Assembly (NCBI RefSeq): GCF_009905375.1
Contig: NC_133652.1
Span: 16,418,850 to 16,482,849, forward strand
Direction: 5' to 3'
Length of the DNA: 64,000 nt
Source of the DNA: Apium graveolens
Lineage: Eukaryota > Streptophyta > Magnoliopsida > Apiales > Apiaceae
Shown here piece after piece: positions 1-11,388 of the stretch. The first letter of the stretch is position 1. The number at the start of each line of letters is the position of its first letter. The notes under the pieces were generated by a model that saw nothing but the letters and a program-made list of their open reading frames with translations, was not told where the DNA came from and did no database searches. The position numbers and the translations under genes are program-made.

Positions 1-1
1 G

Positions 2-1381
2 GATGAGTCAATGGCCCTGATTGTCAAGAGATTCTCAAATGTCAGATTCAAAAGGAATCCCAAGTTCAAGTACAAGTCCAACTACAACAGATTCCAGAAA
101 GGTGGATCTTCATCCTCTAACACCAGCAGTGGTGGGTATAAAACAGGGATGGTTGATCGAAGCACCATTCGATGCTTCAACTGTAATGAGTTGGGACACT
201 TTGCCACAGAATGCAGGAAGCCAAAACAAGCTAGGAAGAACTCTTACGATTCTAATCAGAAGAGTAAATCTGAAAGGGCGTACCTGGCAAAGGGAAGAAG
301 CTGGGATGATACTGACAGTGAAGATGAAGAAGTTGGGAATCTTGCTCTCATGGCTAGTAATGCAAGCACCTCATCGTCAAGAAAAGAGGTAAAATTTACT
401 GATGCTGAATTAGTTTATCATCTAGGAGGTTCCTTAGATTGTGCTCGTCGTGATAATGAATTGTTAAATCAACAAATCAAAGACCTTGAGAAAGAGGTCA
501 ATGAATTAAGACTTGTGCACATTAATCAAGATAAACTAAAAGAACAAGTATCTTTTCTAGAGAATAGAGTTGACTGTTATAGACAACTCGAAACTATTCT
601 CAAAGACAAGATCACCGGTCTTGAGGCTAAGGTTAAAGCTTACTTTAATTCTTGTTCGAAGTCCAAAGAGTTTTATAATAAGCAAGCTGTTAATCAAACA
701 CATGGAATAGGTTATGATTACAATGCTGCTATTGGAAAATTAGGCATAAACTCCCCTCCTCATGTATGTGCTAAAGGCAGGGAAGTACCACATGTGCTTA
801 AGGGTGTTGATGAACCCCTCTATAAAGAATCAATTGCTGAACCATTTGATGAGACCTCTTTTATTATTCAAGAAGAAATCCGTGCTGAAGATAATGCTAA
901 TGGGAAAGCTGTCTCCAAGTCAAGTGTGTCAAAAGTTCCAGTCAAGGTTGTGAAAGCAACTGAGACTAACTCAGACACACATGAGTTGGATAACACAAAT
1001 GCCATGTCTACCATGCATAAGTTGCCTATTGTTAATCCTTCTCATAAAGCATGTGGTGTTCCTGATTGTATGTCTTGTGCTTTTAATCTGTTGTTTGCTT
1101 ATTTTAATGGTAAGCATGTTTCTAATGATAAGACTACTCCTCGTCAGCATGTGAATAATAGAAAGCATGATAGGTCTAAGACTGCTAGTCCTCCTAAAGC
1201 TAGAAAGGAGACATTTGTGCCTAAGCCTAAACAGAAATTTGATAAGGCTGTTTTAAAGGTCAAATGTTCAGTCATTGAGAATGTTGAGAATAGTGAAATT
1301 AAGAATGTTGTTTTGCCTGATGAAGGCCAATTTTACAAGTATGCCGGACCCAGCCAAGCTTGGGTTCCGAAGAAGTTCTAA
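2..1381 (+). CDS. gag: Element A gag, C-terminal part (partial)
   Basis: The frame is open from base 2, so this is the tail of a longer gag that starts outside the window. Near residue 55 of the visible part is a CCHC zinc knuckle (CFNCNELGHFATEC) that binds element RNA during particle assembly in the cytoplasm. A coiled-coil-like stretch rich in Leu, Glu and Lys follows at about residues 145-215. The ORF ends TAA at 1379-1381 just after WVPKK, the usual Sirevirus gag-pol joint. Pol follows in the +1 frame. The matching joint in relic B1 (about 15545-15590) is in one frame and one base shorter, so the shift in A may be a lesion rather than programmed. Confidence 0.85.
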   Translation, partial: DESMALIVKRFSNVRFKRNPKFKYKSNYNRFQKGGSSSSNTSSGGYKTGMVDRSTIRCFNCNELGHFATECRKPKQARKNSYDSNQKSKSERAYLAKGRSWDDTDSEDEEVGNLALMASNASTSSSRKEVKFTDAELVYHLGGSLDCARRDNELLNQQIKDLEKEVNELRLVHINQDKLKEQVSFLENRVDCYRQLETILKDKITGLEAKVKAYFNSCSKSKEFYNKQAVNQTHGIGYDYNAAIGKLGINSPPHVCAKGREVPHVLKGVDEPLYKESIAEPFDETSFIIQEEIRAEDNANGKAVSKSSVSKVPVKVVKATETNSDTHELDNTNAMSTMHKLPIVNPSHKACGVPDCMSCAFNLLFAYFNGKHVSNDKTTPRQHVNNRKHDRSKTASPPKARKETFVPKPKQKFDKAVLKVKCSVIENVENSEIKNVVLPDEGQFYKYAGPSQAWVPKKF

Positions 1382-4300
1382 TCCATTTGTATTGCAGGGC
1401 ATTAAACAGGTACAACCGGTAGTGTGGATTCTTGACAGCGGATCGTCAAGACATATGACCGGAGATAGAGCCCTGCTATCAAATGTGGTTGAGAAAGCTG
1501 GCCCAGTGGTTACCTTTGGAGATAACAGCAAAGGTTTAACGGAGGGATATGGCTGTTTGCTAGCTGGAAATGTTATCATTGAAAATGTATATGTTGTGCA
1601 AGGACTTGAACACAATCTGCTTAGCATTAGTCAGTTCTGTGACAACGGCTACAATGTTTTATTCGACAAGCTGAAGTGTCAGATTCTGCACAAGAAAAGT
1701 GAAAAACCCTCCTTAATGGGAATCCGGAAAGGAAATCTGTTCGTAGCTGACATGAACTCTGGAAGCAATCTTGAAGTCAATTGTTTCTATGCAAAGGCAT
1801 CGTCAGATGAGAGTTGGCTATGGCACAAGAGACTTTCCCATCTCAATTTCAAAACAATGAATTCTCTTGTAAAAAGAGAATTGGTAAGAGGTCTGCCTCA
1901 GCTGGAATTCTCTCCAGGAGGACTATGTGAGGCTTGCCAGAAAGGAAAGTCAAAGAAAGCAAGTCACAAAGGCACTGACACATCTTCCATAACTGGTGTT
2001 CTGCAATTATTGCACATGGATTTATTTGGTCCAGTTAATATCCTTTCTATGTCAAAGAAGTGTTACTGTCTTGTGATAGTTGATGACTATTCCAAGTATA
2101 CGTGGGTTTTATTTCTTCACTCTAAGGATGAAACACCACAAGTTGTGATTGATCATATCAAGATGATTGAGTTAGATTCTAACGTCCCTGTTAGAGCAAT
2201 AAGGTCAGATAATGGAACAGAATTCAAGAATGCACTTCTCAATGGATTCTGTACAGACAAAGGGATTACCAGACAATTTTCAGCTCCTAGAACCCCTCAG
2301 CAAAATGGAGTGGTAGAAAGGAAGAATCGTACATTGATTGAAGCTGCAAGAACGATGTTAAGTGAATCAGGTCTTCCAATGTACTTTTGGGCTGAAGCTG
2401 TCAATACTGCATGTTATACTCAGAATCGAACTCTAATCAATAAAGACTTCATGAAAACTCCTTATGAGATATTGAATGAACAGAAACCTTCTATCAAATA
2501 CTTTCATGTATTTGGTGCCAGATGCTTCGTGCTCAAGGATGGAGATGATCGTCGTGGTAAGTTCGAGGCAAAGGCATATGAGGGTATTTTTTTTGGATAT
2601 GGAAGAAGATCATATAGAGTGTATATCATTGATAAACACAAAGTAACTGAAAGTGTCAATGTTACATTTGATGACACTAAACTCCCTAGTATCCAAACTG
2701 AAGATCCTTCTGAGAAACTGAAGTTTGATGATACGTCAGATTCAGAATCAGAACATGGTCAAGAACCTGAGGTTGTTGCTGGTGAAGAACCTGTTAATCC
2801 TGATGATACTCAAGGTAATAGTGATGGAAACTTTGGCAACAATGGAGATACCACTGCTACTGACGAAGAATCTTCAAGTCAACATGGCAACAACTCAGGG
2901 GGAGATGCTGAAGGATCATCTAGTAGGACACAACATCACAATGAATTTCAAGGCGAATCATCAAGATCAAATCTTCCAAGACAGACTGTCTGGAATAAAG
3001 CTCACCCTTTTGAGTTGATTATTGGTGATCCAGATGTTGGAGTCAGAACTAGACGTGCTACTCAAAATGAGTGTCTGTTCTCAGGATTTCTTTCTGAAAT
3101 GGAACCTAAGAAAATTGAAGAAGCACTGACTGATCCAGATTGGGTGATTGCTATGCAAGATGAACTCAATCAGTTTGAAAGTCAACAAGTCTGGAAACTG
3201 GTACCTAGACCTGTACACAAGAAAGCTGTTGGTACTAGGTGGGTATTCAGGAATAAACTAGATGAAGATGGTGTGGTTACAAGAAACAAGGCAAGACTGG
3301 TAGCTAAAGGGTATTCTCAAGCTGAAGGCATTGATTATGATGAAACCTATGCTCCAGTGGCTAGACTTTAGGCCATCAGGATATTTCTGGCATTCGCAGC
3401 ATTTTCAAACTTTAAAGTTTATCAAATGGATGTCAAGAGCGCCTTTCTAAATGGAAAGCTGGATGAAGAGGTATATGTAGAGCAACCTCCTGGTTTTGAA
3501 GATCCAGATCATTTGGATTTTTTCTTCTTTCTTTTCAAGGCTATCTATGGGCTAAAACAGTCTCCAAGAAAATGGTATGACACTCTCTCTGAATTTCTTA
3601 TTGAAAATAGCTTTATTAGAGGTGTCATAGACAAAACTCTCTTTTCTAAAAAACATAAGAATGATACTATATTAGTCCAAGTCTATGTGGATGATATAAT
3701 ATTTGGGTCTACTAATGATAATCTCTGTAAGAGATTTGCTAAGTTAATGCACAGCAAGTTTGAAATGAGCATGATGGGAGAGCTGAAGTTCTTTCTTGGA
3801 TTACAAGTAAATCAAAGGTTAGATGGAACATTTATTTGTCAATCCAAGTATCTCAAGGAACTCCTCAAAAAGTACAATCTAGAGGATTCTGCATCAGCAA
3901 GGACTCCATCAACTACAGCTGTCAAGCTTGGACCATGTGAAAACTCCATTAAGGTAGATGTCACAAGCTACAGAGGTATGATTGGCTCGTTACTCTATCT
4001 TACTGCAAGTAGACCAGATATTATGTATGCTACATGTTTATGTGCAAGGTTCCAAGCGGATCCTAGAGATATTCATCTCGTTGCTGTTAAACGAATCTTA
4101 AGATATCTTAAGGGAACACCAAATCTAGGTATTTGGTACCCTAAAGAATCTGGTTTTAACCTTGTCGGATATACAGATTCAGATTATGCAGGAAGTGTTG
4201 TTGATAGGAAAAGCACCTCAGGAAGTTGTCAATTCCTAGGAAGCAGGCTAGTCTCATGGTACAGCAAGAAACAGCAAACAGTTTCCAACTCAACGGCCGA

Positions 4301-4634
4301 GGCTGAATATATTGCTGCTGGAAGCTGCTGTGCTCAGATCTTGTGGATTAGGAACCAACTACGAGACTATGGCTCTGTATTGAACAAGATTCCTATTTTA
4401 TGTGACAACACAAGTGCAATAGCCATCACCAACAACCCTGTGCAGCACTCGAGGACAAAGCACATTGACATCAGGTATCATTTTATTAGAGAGCACGTCA
4501 TGAATGGTACTGTTGAACTATTTTTTGTTCCAACAGAAGAACAAATAGCAGATATTTTCACTAAACCACTTGACGAATCCACATTTACCAGATTAGTTGG
4601 TAAATTGGGCATGTTGAATAGTTTTAGTGATTAA
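1275..4634 (+). pseudogene. pol: Element A pol: protease, integrase, reverse transcriptase, RNase H; one in-frame stop
   Basis: The frame is open from 1275 but recognisable pol starts near 1395. In order: aspartic protease (LDSGSSRHMTGD, about 1429); the zinc-binding pre-integrase region (WLWHKRLSHLN to CEACQKGK); the integrase core with LHMDLFGP, RSDNGTEFKN and QNGVVERKN; a low-complexity acidic linker (about 2700-2990); the reverse transcriptase start ([11 protein letters not shown]); a TAG at 3369-3371; then in the same frame [10 protein letters not shown], the catalytic YVDD near 3683, and RNase H ([18 protein letters not shown]). The TAG replaces the Glu seen at the same place in element C. 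The enzymes would mature Gag, copy the RNA and insert the cDNA; this copy would stop within reverse transcriptase. Confidence 0.93.
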
Positions 4635-5845
4635 TTTAGTTAATATCTGAGATCTGTTCTTAAATGAATTTACAAATGAATTTTTCATAAATGAAAAATT
4701 CATTTGCAAATTTATTTTATCATTTTATCATATTTCTTGCTTATTTCTATGTAATAGATATTATCTTATCTATTTTTATTTTCCCTTCTTGTTAATTTAA
4801 AATATCTCAGAATATTTTATTTTCTCTAAAAATATTTTTCTATGAATTTTATTTGCTAAAATTCAACAGAAATCTATTTTTGAAATAAAAATAATTAATT
4901 CTGTAAATATTATAAGTCTGTATTTCAGTTTTACTATTTTGTACATATTTTCTAATATTTTTACTAAGTTAAATAAGTCTTTTTAAATTTATAAATGTGT
5001 GTGTTTCTGTGTTTAAAGCTGGTATGACAATCGGCAAGACAATTGAAATTGTCTTGCTGAAAGTCATTTCAGTTCAAATTTTGTTATTATGTTATTCAGT
5101 ATAGTTTTATACTGGCAAGACAATCGGTATGACTATCAATTGTCTTGCCAGTTTTAAACCATATATATAATTAGTTTCCTTTTATTATTATACTGGTATG
5201 ACAATCGGTATGACTATCAGATTGTCATACCAGTTATAATTTTAGTATTTATTCTATTGTTTTTCTTTCTCCTTCTTTTGCCTGGTATGACAATCGGTAT
5301 GACAATCCCGGATTGTCATACCAGCTGTAATATAAAGGCATCTGTTTGTTCTTTTTTAAACCATTTCAACAGTTCAGTTCGTTTCAAAAAAAATCGAACA
5401 GTTTTTCTTCTTAATTTTCTCTCTTCTCTCTCTTCGAACCAAAACCTTAGAACTGCTCTTTCCTTGCTCGAGTTTTTACTCAGCAAACTGATTCATCACT
5501 TTGTGATATATACATACAAGTATATATATACAGAGGTGCTGTTGGATTTTTATTAAAAAAATTATATAAAAATGCAAAATCAAATAAAAATCAATTTGCC
5601 CCTTCAAATTCAATTTGTGGTTGTTGATTTTGAACTTTTTATTTTTAATTTTAATTTCTGATTTGTGTCTTTTGGCTTTTCAACTGCTTTTGTGAGTTAA
5701 GAATTTTAACGAGATACATTTCTGTCTAAATTTTTCGATTATAATTAATTTAATTCGAATTATTAAATTAATTTAATTAATTCGAATTTTCTTAATATTA
5801 TTCTTAAAATTCTGAAAAGCGTGTGTCTTATTATTATTTTAAAAA
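4635..5845 (+). repeat. Element A pol-env spacer with family-specific palindromes
   Basis: No gene is seen. The AT-rich spacer holds three large inverted repeats: about 5110-5152 (arms ACTGGCAAGACAAT and ATTGTCTTGCCAGT), about 5190-5235 and about 5282-5326 (arms CTGGTATGACAATC and GATTGTCATACCAG), plus half-sites near 5021 and 5047. In the first copy both arms read CAAGAC/GTCTTG and in the others both read TATGAC/GTCATA, so the arms change together. The same motif returns in the 3' LTR. The 1.2 kb distance means the env-like ORF is not simply read through from pol. Confidence 0.85.
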
Positions 5846-8800
5846 ATGGCTCTCAATTTCCAAATTGTCGCGCATAATCAGGTTGGTTATTTTAATCCCG
5901 AAAAATGTGATGTTGAAAAATTTAAGCCATGGATTAGATTTTTAAATGACCATTCGATTGTTAGCTCTGCTATTAAATCAAATGTGATTTTAAACGTCGA
6001 TCTACTTAGACTGATTTGCACAACTTCTACTGTGGCCGATGATTCAAAATCTTTTTCATTCACCGTCGCAAACACACAGTATGTAGTTGATGAAACAGTC
6101 GTCAATCGTGCGTTAAATTTTCCACTAGACAATTTCTGTAATTTACCCTCTGAAAATGATATCACAAATTTTTTCAATGCTATTCACTATCAGGGGGTGA
6201 TCAATTTAACCAAACTTTCTAAATCAAATTTGGTGTCTGAATGGGATATTTTCTTCGATACACTTTCCAAAGTGTTTGCCAACTGCACAAAATCCAATTT
6301 TCATAACATCACTTCCACTCTGCAGTATATTGGTCTTGCGGTTGTTTTCAATCAAAGGATCAATTTTGGTAAACTACTTTTTCCCATTCTCTTGAGACGT
6401 CTAACTTCTGCTTTACGTGATCATTCTACAAATCGTAGGGTATCATGTTACTATGCTCGTTTTCTCATGCTTATAGCAGATCATCTACTCACACCTGAAC
6501 ACAAAGCCCTTTTTGCTAACTCTGCGGTAACCGAACCCCCTCCAGTTAGCAAAAAGATTTACACTCGCCAAGACACAACCTTCAAATTTATGCAAGTTCC
6601 AGTACTTGTATCTGCTTTCATGGCCAATTATATTCCCTTACCTATTTTCAATCTTCCCGGCCATGAACAGCAACCTCAACCTCCAGTGGTTCAAGCCACC
6701 CAGGCTCTTCCATTACAGGTAGTAATTCCTCACTCTCACTCTCTTCCTACTTCTGTTGAAAGACCCCCAGTGGTTGATAGGGCTGACCATGAAGTTGTAG
6801 AACCACAGCTTCAATCCCAGGTCATAGAGCCAAACACAGAGTCACATTCTATCTCAACCTCTCCCCCACTGTCTAAAATGTTACCCAGGAGGTTACTAGG
6901 AAGTAGTACATTGTTAAATATGAGTGAACCCTCAGCTCTGCCTCCTCCTAAGAAAAGAAGAACATATTCTGAGGCATCTGAAAGCCCATCCTTGTCCTCC
7001 CAACAGGACATGGACTTTGAAATGGCCAATGAACAGTTACTAGAGGCATTCTCTCAATAGGATGCATCTATTGAAATTCGCCATAGGGCCATGGCATCTT
7101 GTACTGAGTCAAGCACAATTCCATTACTCACAATGGAACCATACACTTCCCCAGATCATACTCAGGACACACAGCGAGGAGTGCACGTAGAGTCGGTTAC
7201 AGTGTCTGCCATAGTTACGGCAGAAGAGCAGTCACATGCTTCTGAGGGAAAATCTGACTCTCAGCCACCTTTAATAGAGTCATTTTCTCCCCTCCCAGAT
7301 CCAACACCTCTGGCTCCCTTATGGGATTCTCCACTCGCAGATTTATCTGGAGAAAGTGGAGGGCAACTCGGTCAATCTATCCCTGAAGCAATTCAGACAT
7401 CTATTCCAAAAGATTTGATAGTATTGACTGAGGATCGGGACTCGCGAATTCCCATTGCACCACCACTGACCTCTCTTGAAGAGGCTAGGGTGATTTTTAA
7501 TGCAGGTATAGAAGAACAGCAACTGGAAGACTCCTCACGAGCAATTATATTGAGAGAAACACATGCACGTGAGATGAGTGAACCAAACACGAGTGAAATT
7601 CAGGTGAGAGCACACACAGACACTGATACTATAAACCTGTTAGCTCAGATTGCTGCCCTAAAAGAAGAACTTGCTAAAAGTCAAGCTGAAGCTCAAGCAT
7701 TCAAAGCACAAGTGGTTGAACGGTCTTCTTCTTCCACCTCTGTCAACAATCAGCTTGCAATCATAAGGAATGACATCTCAGATCTAAAGACTACTGTAAT
7801 ACCAAAGCTCAATTCTATTCAGGACACTCCAACTTTATCAGCTGATGACATATCCAACTTCTGCTCTCTACATACAAGAATGACTTCTCTTGAAGACCTC
7901 GTTGAGATGAATCATTCACTGGACTCCTCAAGATTTCTAAAGATAGAGACGGGCATGGAACATCTCAATGAAGGGATGAAGCACCTATATTACATGATCA
8001 AGAATTCTCATTGCCCTAATGAAGAACAAAGAGCTTATTTTGAAGGACCGTCTGGTGGAGGATCAGGCTCTGGAGGTGATGGAAGTTCCAAAGGAAGGTC
8101 AGTAGAGGATCCCTCAACTAAGGGGGAGAAGAAAGGGAGTAGTGCCAAAGGGAAGGAAAAAGATACCTCTGCTGGAGATAAAGGAAAGGCTGATGATGTC
8201 TACTACAGTGGAGAACAGGATGACTTTGATATTTTTGACATTCCCACTGAACCAGTTCAGGAAGATAAAGATGGGTTATTTGAAGCTGAAGAGGAAAGTG
8301 ATTTTGAAGATTGGGAAGAGGAAGATACAGTGGATCCTATGTTTGAGAAAGAATTTCAGAAGGAGCAGTCAGAGATGAAAAGAAAAGAAGCTGAACTCAA
8401 GAAGGTCTCTCAGATCATTGACAGGAGGAAAGACATACAAAGAACAGAAACTCTTCAAAAGCAACGTCTTCATGACATTAAGGCTCAAGAAAGGAGAAGA
8501 GATGTCAGACTAAAAATTGGTGAAAAATGGGATGAAGCTAGGAGAGTACTCGATATGCCTCAGCTGAGCACTAACAATGATAGGCAGTTCTTACATCTTC
8601 TTGACAAGATGGAAATCTCAAATCCTAACAATGACATGTACATGAATGCTATCAAAACTGAAGTCTCAAGGATCACAGCTGCTTTTGATAGATCCCTAAA
8701 TGAGATGAGCATTTTTGTATATTGTCAGAGTGAAGGATCATTCAAGGTGTCACTTCATCTATTTGAGAATCGTTCTTTGTCAGAGATTTGGGTTCTTTTA

Positions 8801-9229
8801 AACAAAGTCAAAAGAAGCTCAGAATTGAATGAAGTTCTTCGAGAAAGGCTTAAAGAGTTTGCCAGCAGGGCTAGTCCTCAAGTGGTCAACAATCCTCATC
8901 AGGTGAGATTCTTTAAGTCTGATTGTCTTCAAATCTGTCAGCTAGATGTACAATCTCTTAAAGACTACTCAGCTAAGCATCTGGTCTGGATGGAACATCA
9001 TTTGAGAACTGCTGGATATTCATCCATGTTGAAGACTCAAGCTGCTGACTTGATTCAAGCTTATTGTGAAAAGAATTTTAAAAGGTACAATCAACTCAAG
9101 AATAAGCTGAAGTCAGTTGGAGTTCAACCAGTCAGACCTGCAAGCTTCACTTCAGAAAAGGATCGTGTCTTTGACAAGGAATTGCTTCAAGATTTAGAAG
9201 AAGGTGAAGTCAGAAGAGAAGACAACTGA
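5846..9229 (+). pseudogene. Element A env-like / accessory second ORF, one in-frame stop
   Basis: One frame of about 1128 codons starts at ATG 5846 and is broken only by TAG at 7058-7060. The N-terminal 230 residues form a compact domain (GYFNPEKCDVEKFKPWIRFL to FLMLIADHLL) resembling the plant retrotransposon ORF that follows pol in Sireviruses. The middle is Ser/Pro-rich and disordered-looking. The C-terminal third is Lys/Glu-rich with coiled-coil character (about 8350-9200). I see no clear signal peptide or transmembrane helix, so 'envelope' is a historical name. Element C has the same layout in much longer form, and decayed family B retains the same stretch (RIPIAPPLTSL near 7440 against RTPIAPPVTSL near 21210). 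Function is unknown. Confidence 0.8.
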
Positions 9230-9491
9230 AGTCAATTAGCTCAAAACTCAATGTAATATGATTAGAGCTTTATGAATCAAGATAGTCTAATGTAGTTATA
9301 TGTTCAGGCTAGAGGAACATCTATCTTGTATTCACTTGTAAATTTCATTTGGAATCTGGAAAATGTTAAATATAATCCAGAACTTTTCTGCTATTTACTT
9401 TACATTACTGTTTATATCTTTTTCTTATTTGTTAGTTGAGTTATCCTCTAGGTATTTGTTGTTATTGTCTAACAAGCAAATAGGGGGAGAT
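9230..9491 (+). other. Element A 3' untranslated region and polypurine tract
   Basis: This non-coding stretch ends in the polypurine tract AAATAGGGGGAGAT (about 9478-9491), directly before the TG that starts the 3' LTR. It would prime plus-strand DNA synthesis. The same tract precedes the 3' LTR of element C. Confidence 0.8.
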
Positions 9492-10852
9492 TGAAAGGCA
9501 TATGTCATAGCCTACTCGTTTATTCGAGTATTTAACTCAACTCAAATAAGAATGTAATAAGTAAATAGTGGATCTATCATCAGAGAGATCTCACAAAGTA
9601 ACATCTATCAAAGAATAAAGAAACATTGTTCATCTGCAGACTTGAAGATTCACTGGAAGAAGTTCAAGAATTTGATCATGCCTCAGTGATATAAATCAAG
9701 ATCGTGGATTTAATCAAGTGACAGAGATCTCGTCATGGTATCATTTATTACAAGGATTCAATCAGAATATCAAAGTCAAGACATGAAGAAACGTCACCAA
9801 AGTTAGTCACTCATGAACCAGACAGTACATCGAGTGTCAGCATTGAAGTGGCGGAATTGATTCATAAGTCTCAGTGACTTTCAGAAGATTGTCAGAAGAA
9901 TGGATGCTGCTCAGGGTTAGTATTAATTCTCTATTAATTAATTAAGTCATATAATTTAATTAAGAAAATAAATTATATCTGCAAGGATTAATTTATTGAT
10001 TAATTGAATTAAATTGATTAATTAATTTAGAATTAATATTAAGGATTTACAGAATTTTAATTGGTTAAAATCTGTTTTAATTCTAAAAAGATAACTAATT
10101 GTACTAGTATGACAATCGGTATGACAATTGATAGTCATACCGAAAGTCATGCTAATTCAGTTGACTGTCTTGATAAAATTATTATTTAGATTAAAATCAC
10201 TTATTAATTCAGTAAGACAATTTCATTTGTACTACTATGACAATCGGTATGACAATTGATTGTCATACCGAAAGTCTTGCTAGTTCATTTTAATTGTCTT
10301 GCTAGCTTTAAAGATTGTCACACCGAAAGTCTTATTGGACAAAGGATTGTCATACCAGTTCATTAATCTCGGCTGTGTTGATTAAAAGAAGAAGAAGCAT
10401 CCAATTCATAACCACTAACAGAAAGCAATCAAACAGAACATACAGAAGAACAAAAAGAAAAAAGAAGCAGAAAAATATTACATCTCTTCTGCAACTTCAA
10501 GATCAATTTCTAGATTTTAAAGTTAAATCCAATCAACTAGAAATACTTATCTTGTTCTTGTGTATCAATCTAGCGGATTAAAATCCCTAGAACTTAATCT
10601 CAAATCGCATTTAGCATTTGATCTTTTAATTACAAAAATAGAAAAAGTTCATGTCGAATTTATTCTAAATTTGTAATAATTGATTTGGGATTAATCCCTT
10701 GTAACCGATACCGTAGTTGTAACACCTTTCAAGTTTAATAAAAGTTTTATTTAACTTGAATTTTGTTTCACAATTTTATTCCGCATTTTATTCGACTAAA
10801 CGGTATTGTTTGCATTCAACCCCCCCTTCTACAAACAAATTGGGACCTAACA
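9492..10852 (+). mobile_element. Element A 3' LTR
   Basis: It starts TGAAAGGCATATG right after the polypurine tract and ends CCTAACA at 10852, about 1.36 kb. Copies of the family motif in both orientations lie at about 10105-10145 and 10230-10345 (GTATGACAATCGGTATGAC and GATTGTCATACCG). Near the end an inverted repeat TTGTTTG/CAAACAA (10806-10812 and 10832-10838) brackets TTCAACCCCCCCTTC. The small ORFs in this LTR are not genes. Confidence 0.85.
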
Positions 10853-11103
10853 AATAATAATACTCGACTAGAGACCTTTAGGAATATTGATACTATTCTC
10901 ATAATCTCATTTCTAAGTCACGTACTTAGAGAATATAATTGCATTTCATATTCTAAGGATATTTATTAATCTAACATTTATATTGCAATAAATTAAGAAT
11001 TAATAAATTATAAAGAGAATAATCGATTGAAAATAAACATTAATAATCCTAATGTCTTAAACTAAGACATCATAGTGCTGTCTCTAGGGCACAAACACTA
11101 ACA
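10853..11103 (-). mobile_element. Fragment of another copia LTR, minus orientation
   Basis: The stretch ends AGGGCACAAACACTAACA at about 11101. Read on the minus strand, it begins TGTTAGTGTTTGTGCC, a start typical of Tork-like copia LTRs. Element A is inserted in it on the left, and family B sequence starts abruptly on the right with no LTR end. It is therefore a remnant. Assignment to Tork rests on remembered LTR termini and is tentative. Confidence 0.45.
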
Positions 11104-11388
11104 GTGTCACCCCCTCAAACATAATCAATTCTTGATGCACAAGGATATATTACACACACAAAGGAAGAGTTGACGGAAACAAGTGTTTCGACCATTTTAC
11201 GGTTAGATACGATTGTTCAAGGTTCTTTAATAGACCAATTGCCTTTACAGGTGTTAGGAGAGGATACTGACCCAATAGCCATATGTCAGTGGTCAGTGTC
11301 TACCTCCCCAGGCTTTAAGCCCCTAGATGCATCTGCGGATAGTGGATCTGACATAGGTGCAGATCGACAATTTGTTGACAATGATTCA
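11104..11388 (+). pseudogene. B2 env-like ORF fragment, left of the B1 insertion
   Basis: A short open stretch (11170-11397 as read) encodes about 70 residues of B2 before the LTR boundary (LQVLGEDTDPIAICQWSVST). It matches B1 at 20799-21029 almost residue for residue. Downstream sequence in both copies aligns with the env-like ORF of element A, so this is a piece of that ORF. It ends at the ATTCA target site (11384-11388) where B1 inserted. Confidence 0.65.

Larger units (their letters stand above)
1..10852 (+). mobile_element. Element A: Sirevirus-type Ty1/copia retrotransposon, 5' end outside window
   Basis: Order seen: gag end, protease, integrase, reverse transcriptase, RNase H, a 1.2 kb spacer with palindromes, a large env-like ORF, polypurine tract and 3' LTR. 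Integrase before reverse transcriptase makes it Ty1/copia. The long extra ORF after pol, an AAATAGGGGGAGAT tract and an LTR ending in ...TTCAACCCCCCCTTC...CCTAACA are Sirevirus (SIRE/Maximus) traits. The 5' LTR and primer binding site lie left of the window, so age from LTR divergence cannot be read. Only two in-frame stops were found in about 9 kb, both TAG, so the copy looks fairly recent but inactive. The five bases after the LTR, AATAA, should be its target duplication. Confidence 0.92.

Noticed and set aside
1378..1394. Possible tiny intron at the gag-pol joint of element A (GT...TTGCAG)
   Set aside because: About 20 bases is far below the minimum for plant spliceosomal introns, and the same bases encode conserved pol residues.
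7058..7060. Programmed read-through of the TAG in element A's second ORF
   Set aside because: The stop lies in a disordered region with no recognised read-through context (GATGCA follows) and C has stops at different places; a point mutation is simpler.
5846..9229. Viral envelope gene
   Set aside because: Position fits the so-called env-like ORF of Sireviruses, but no signal peptide, cleavage site or membrane helix is visible.
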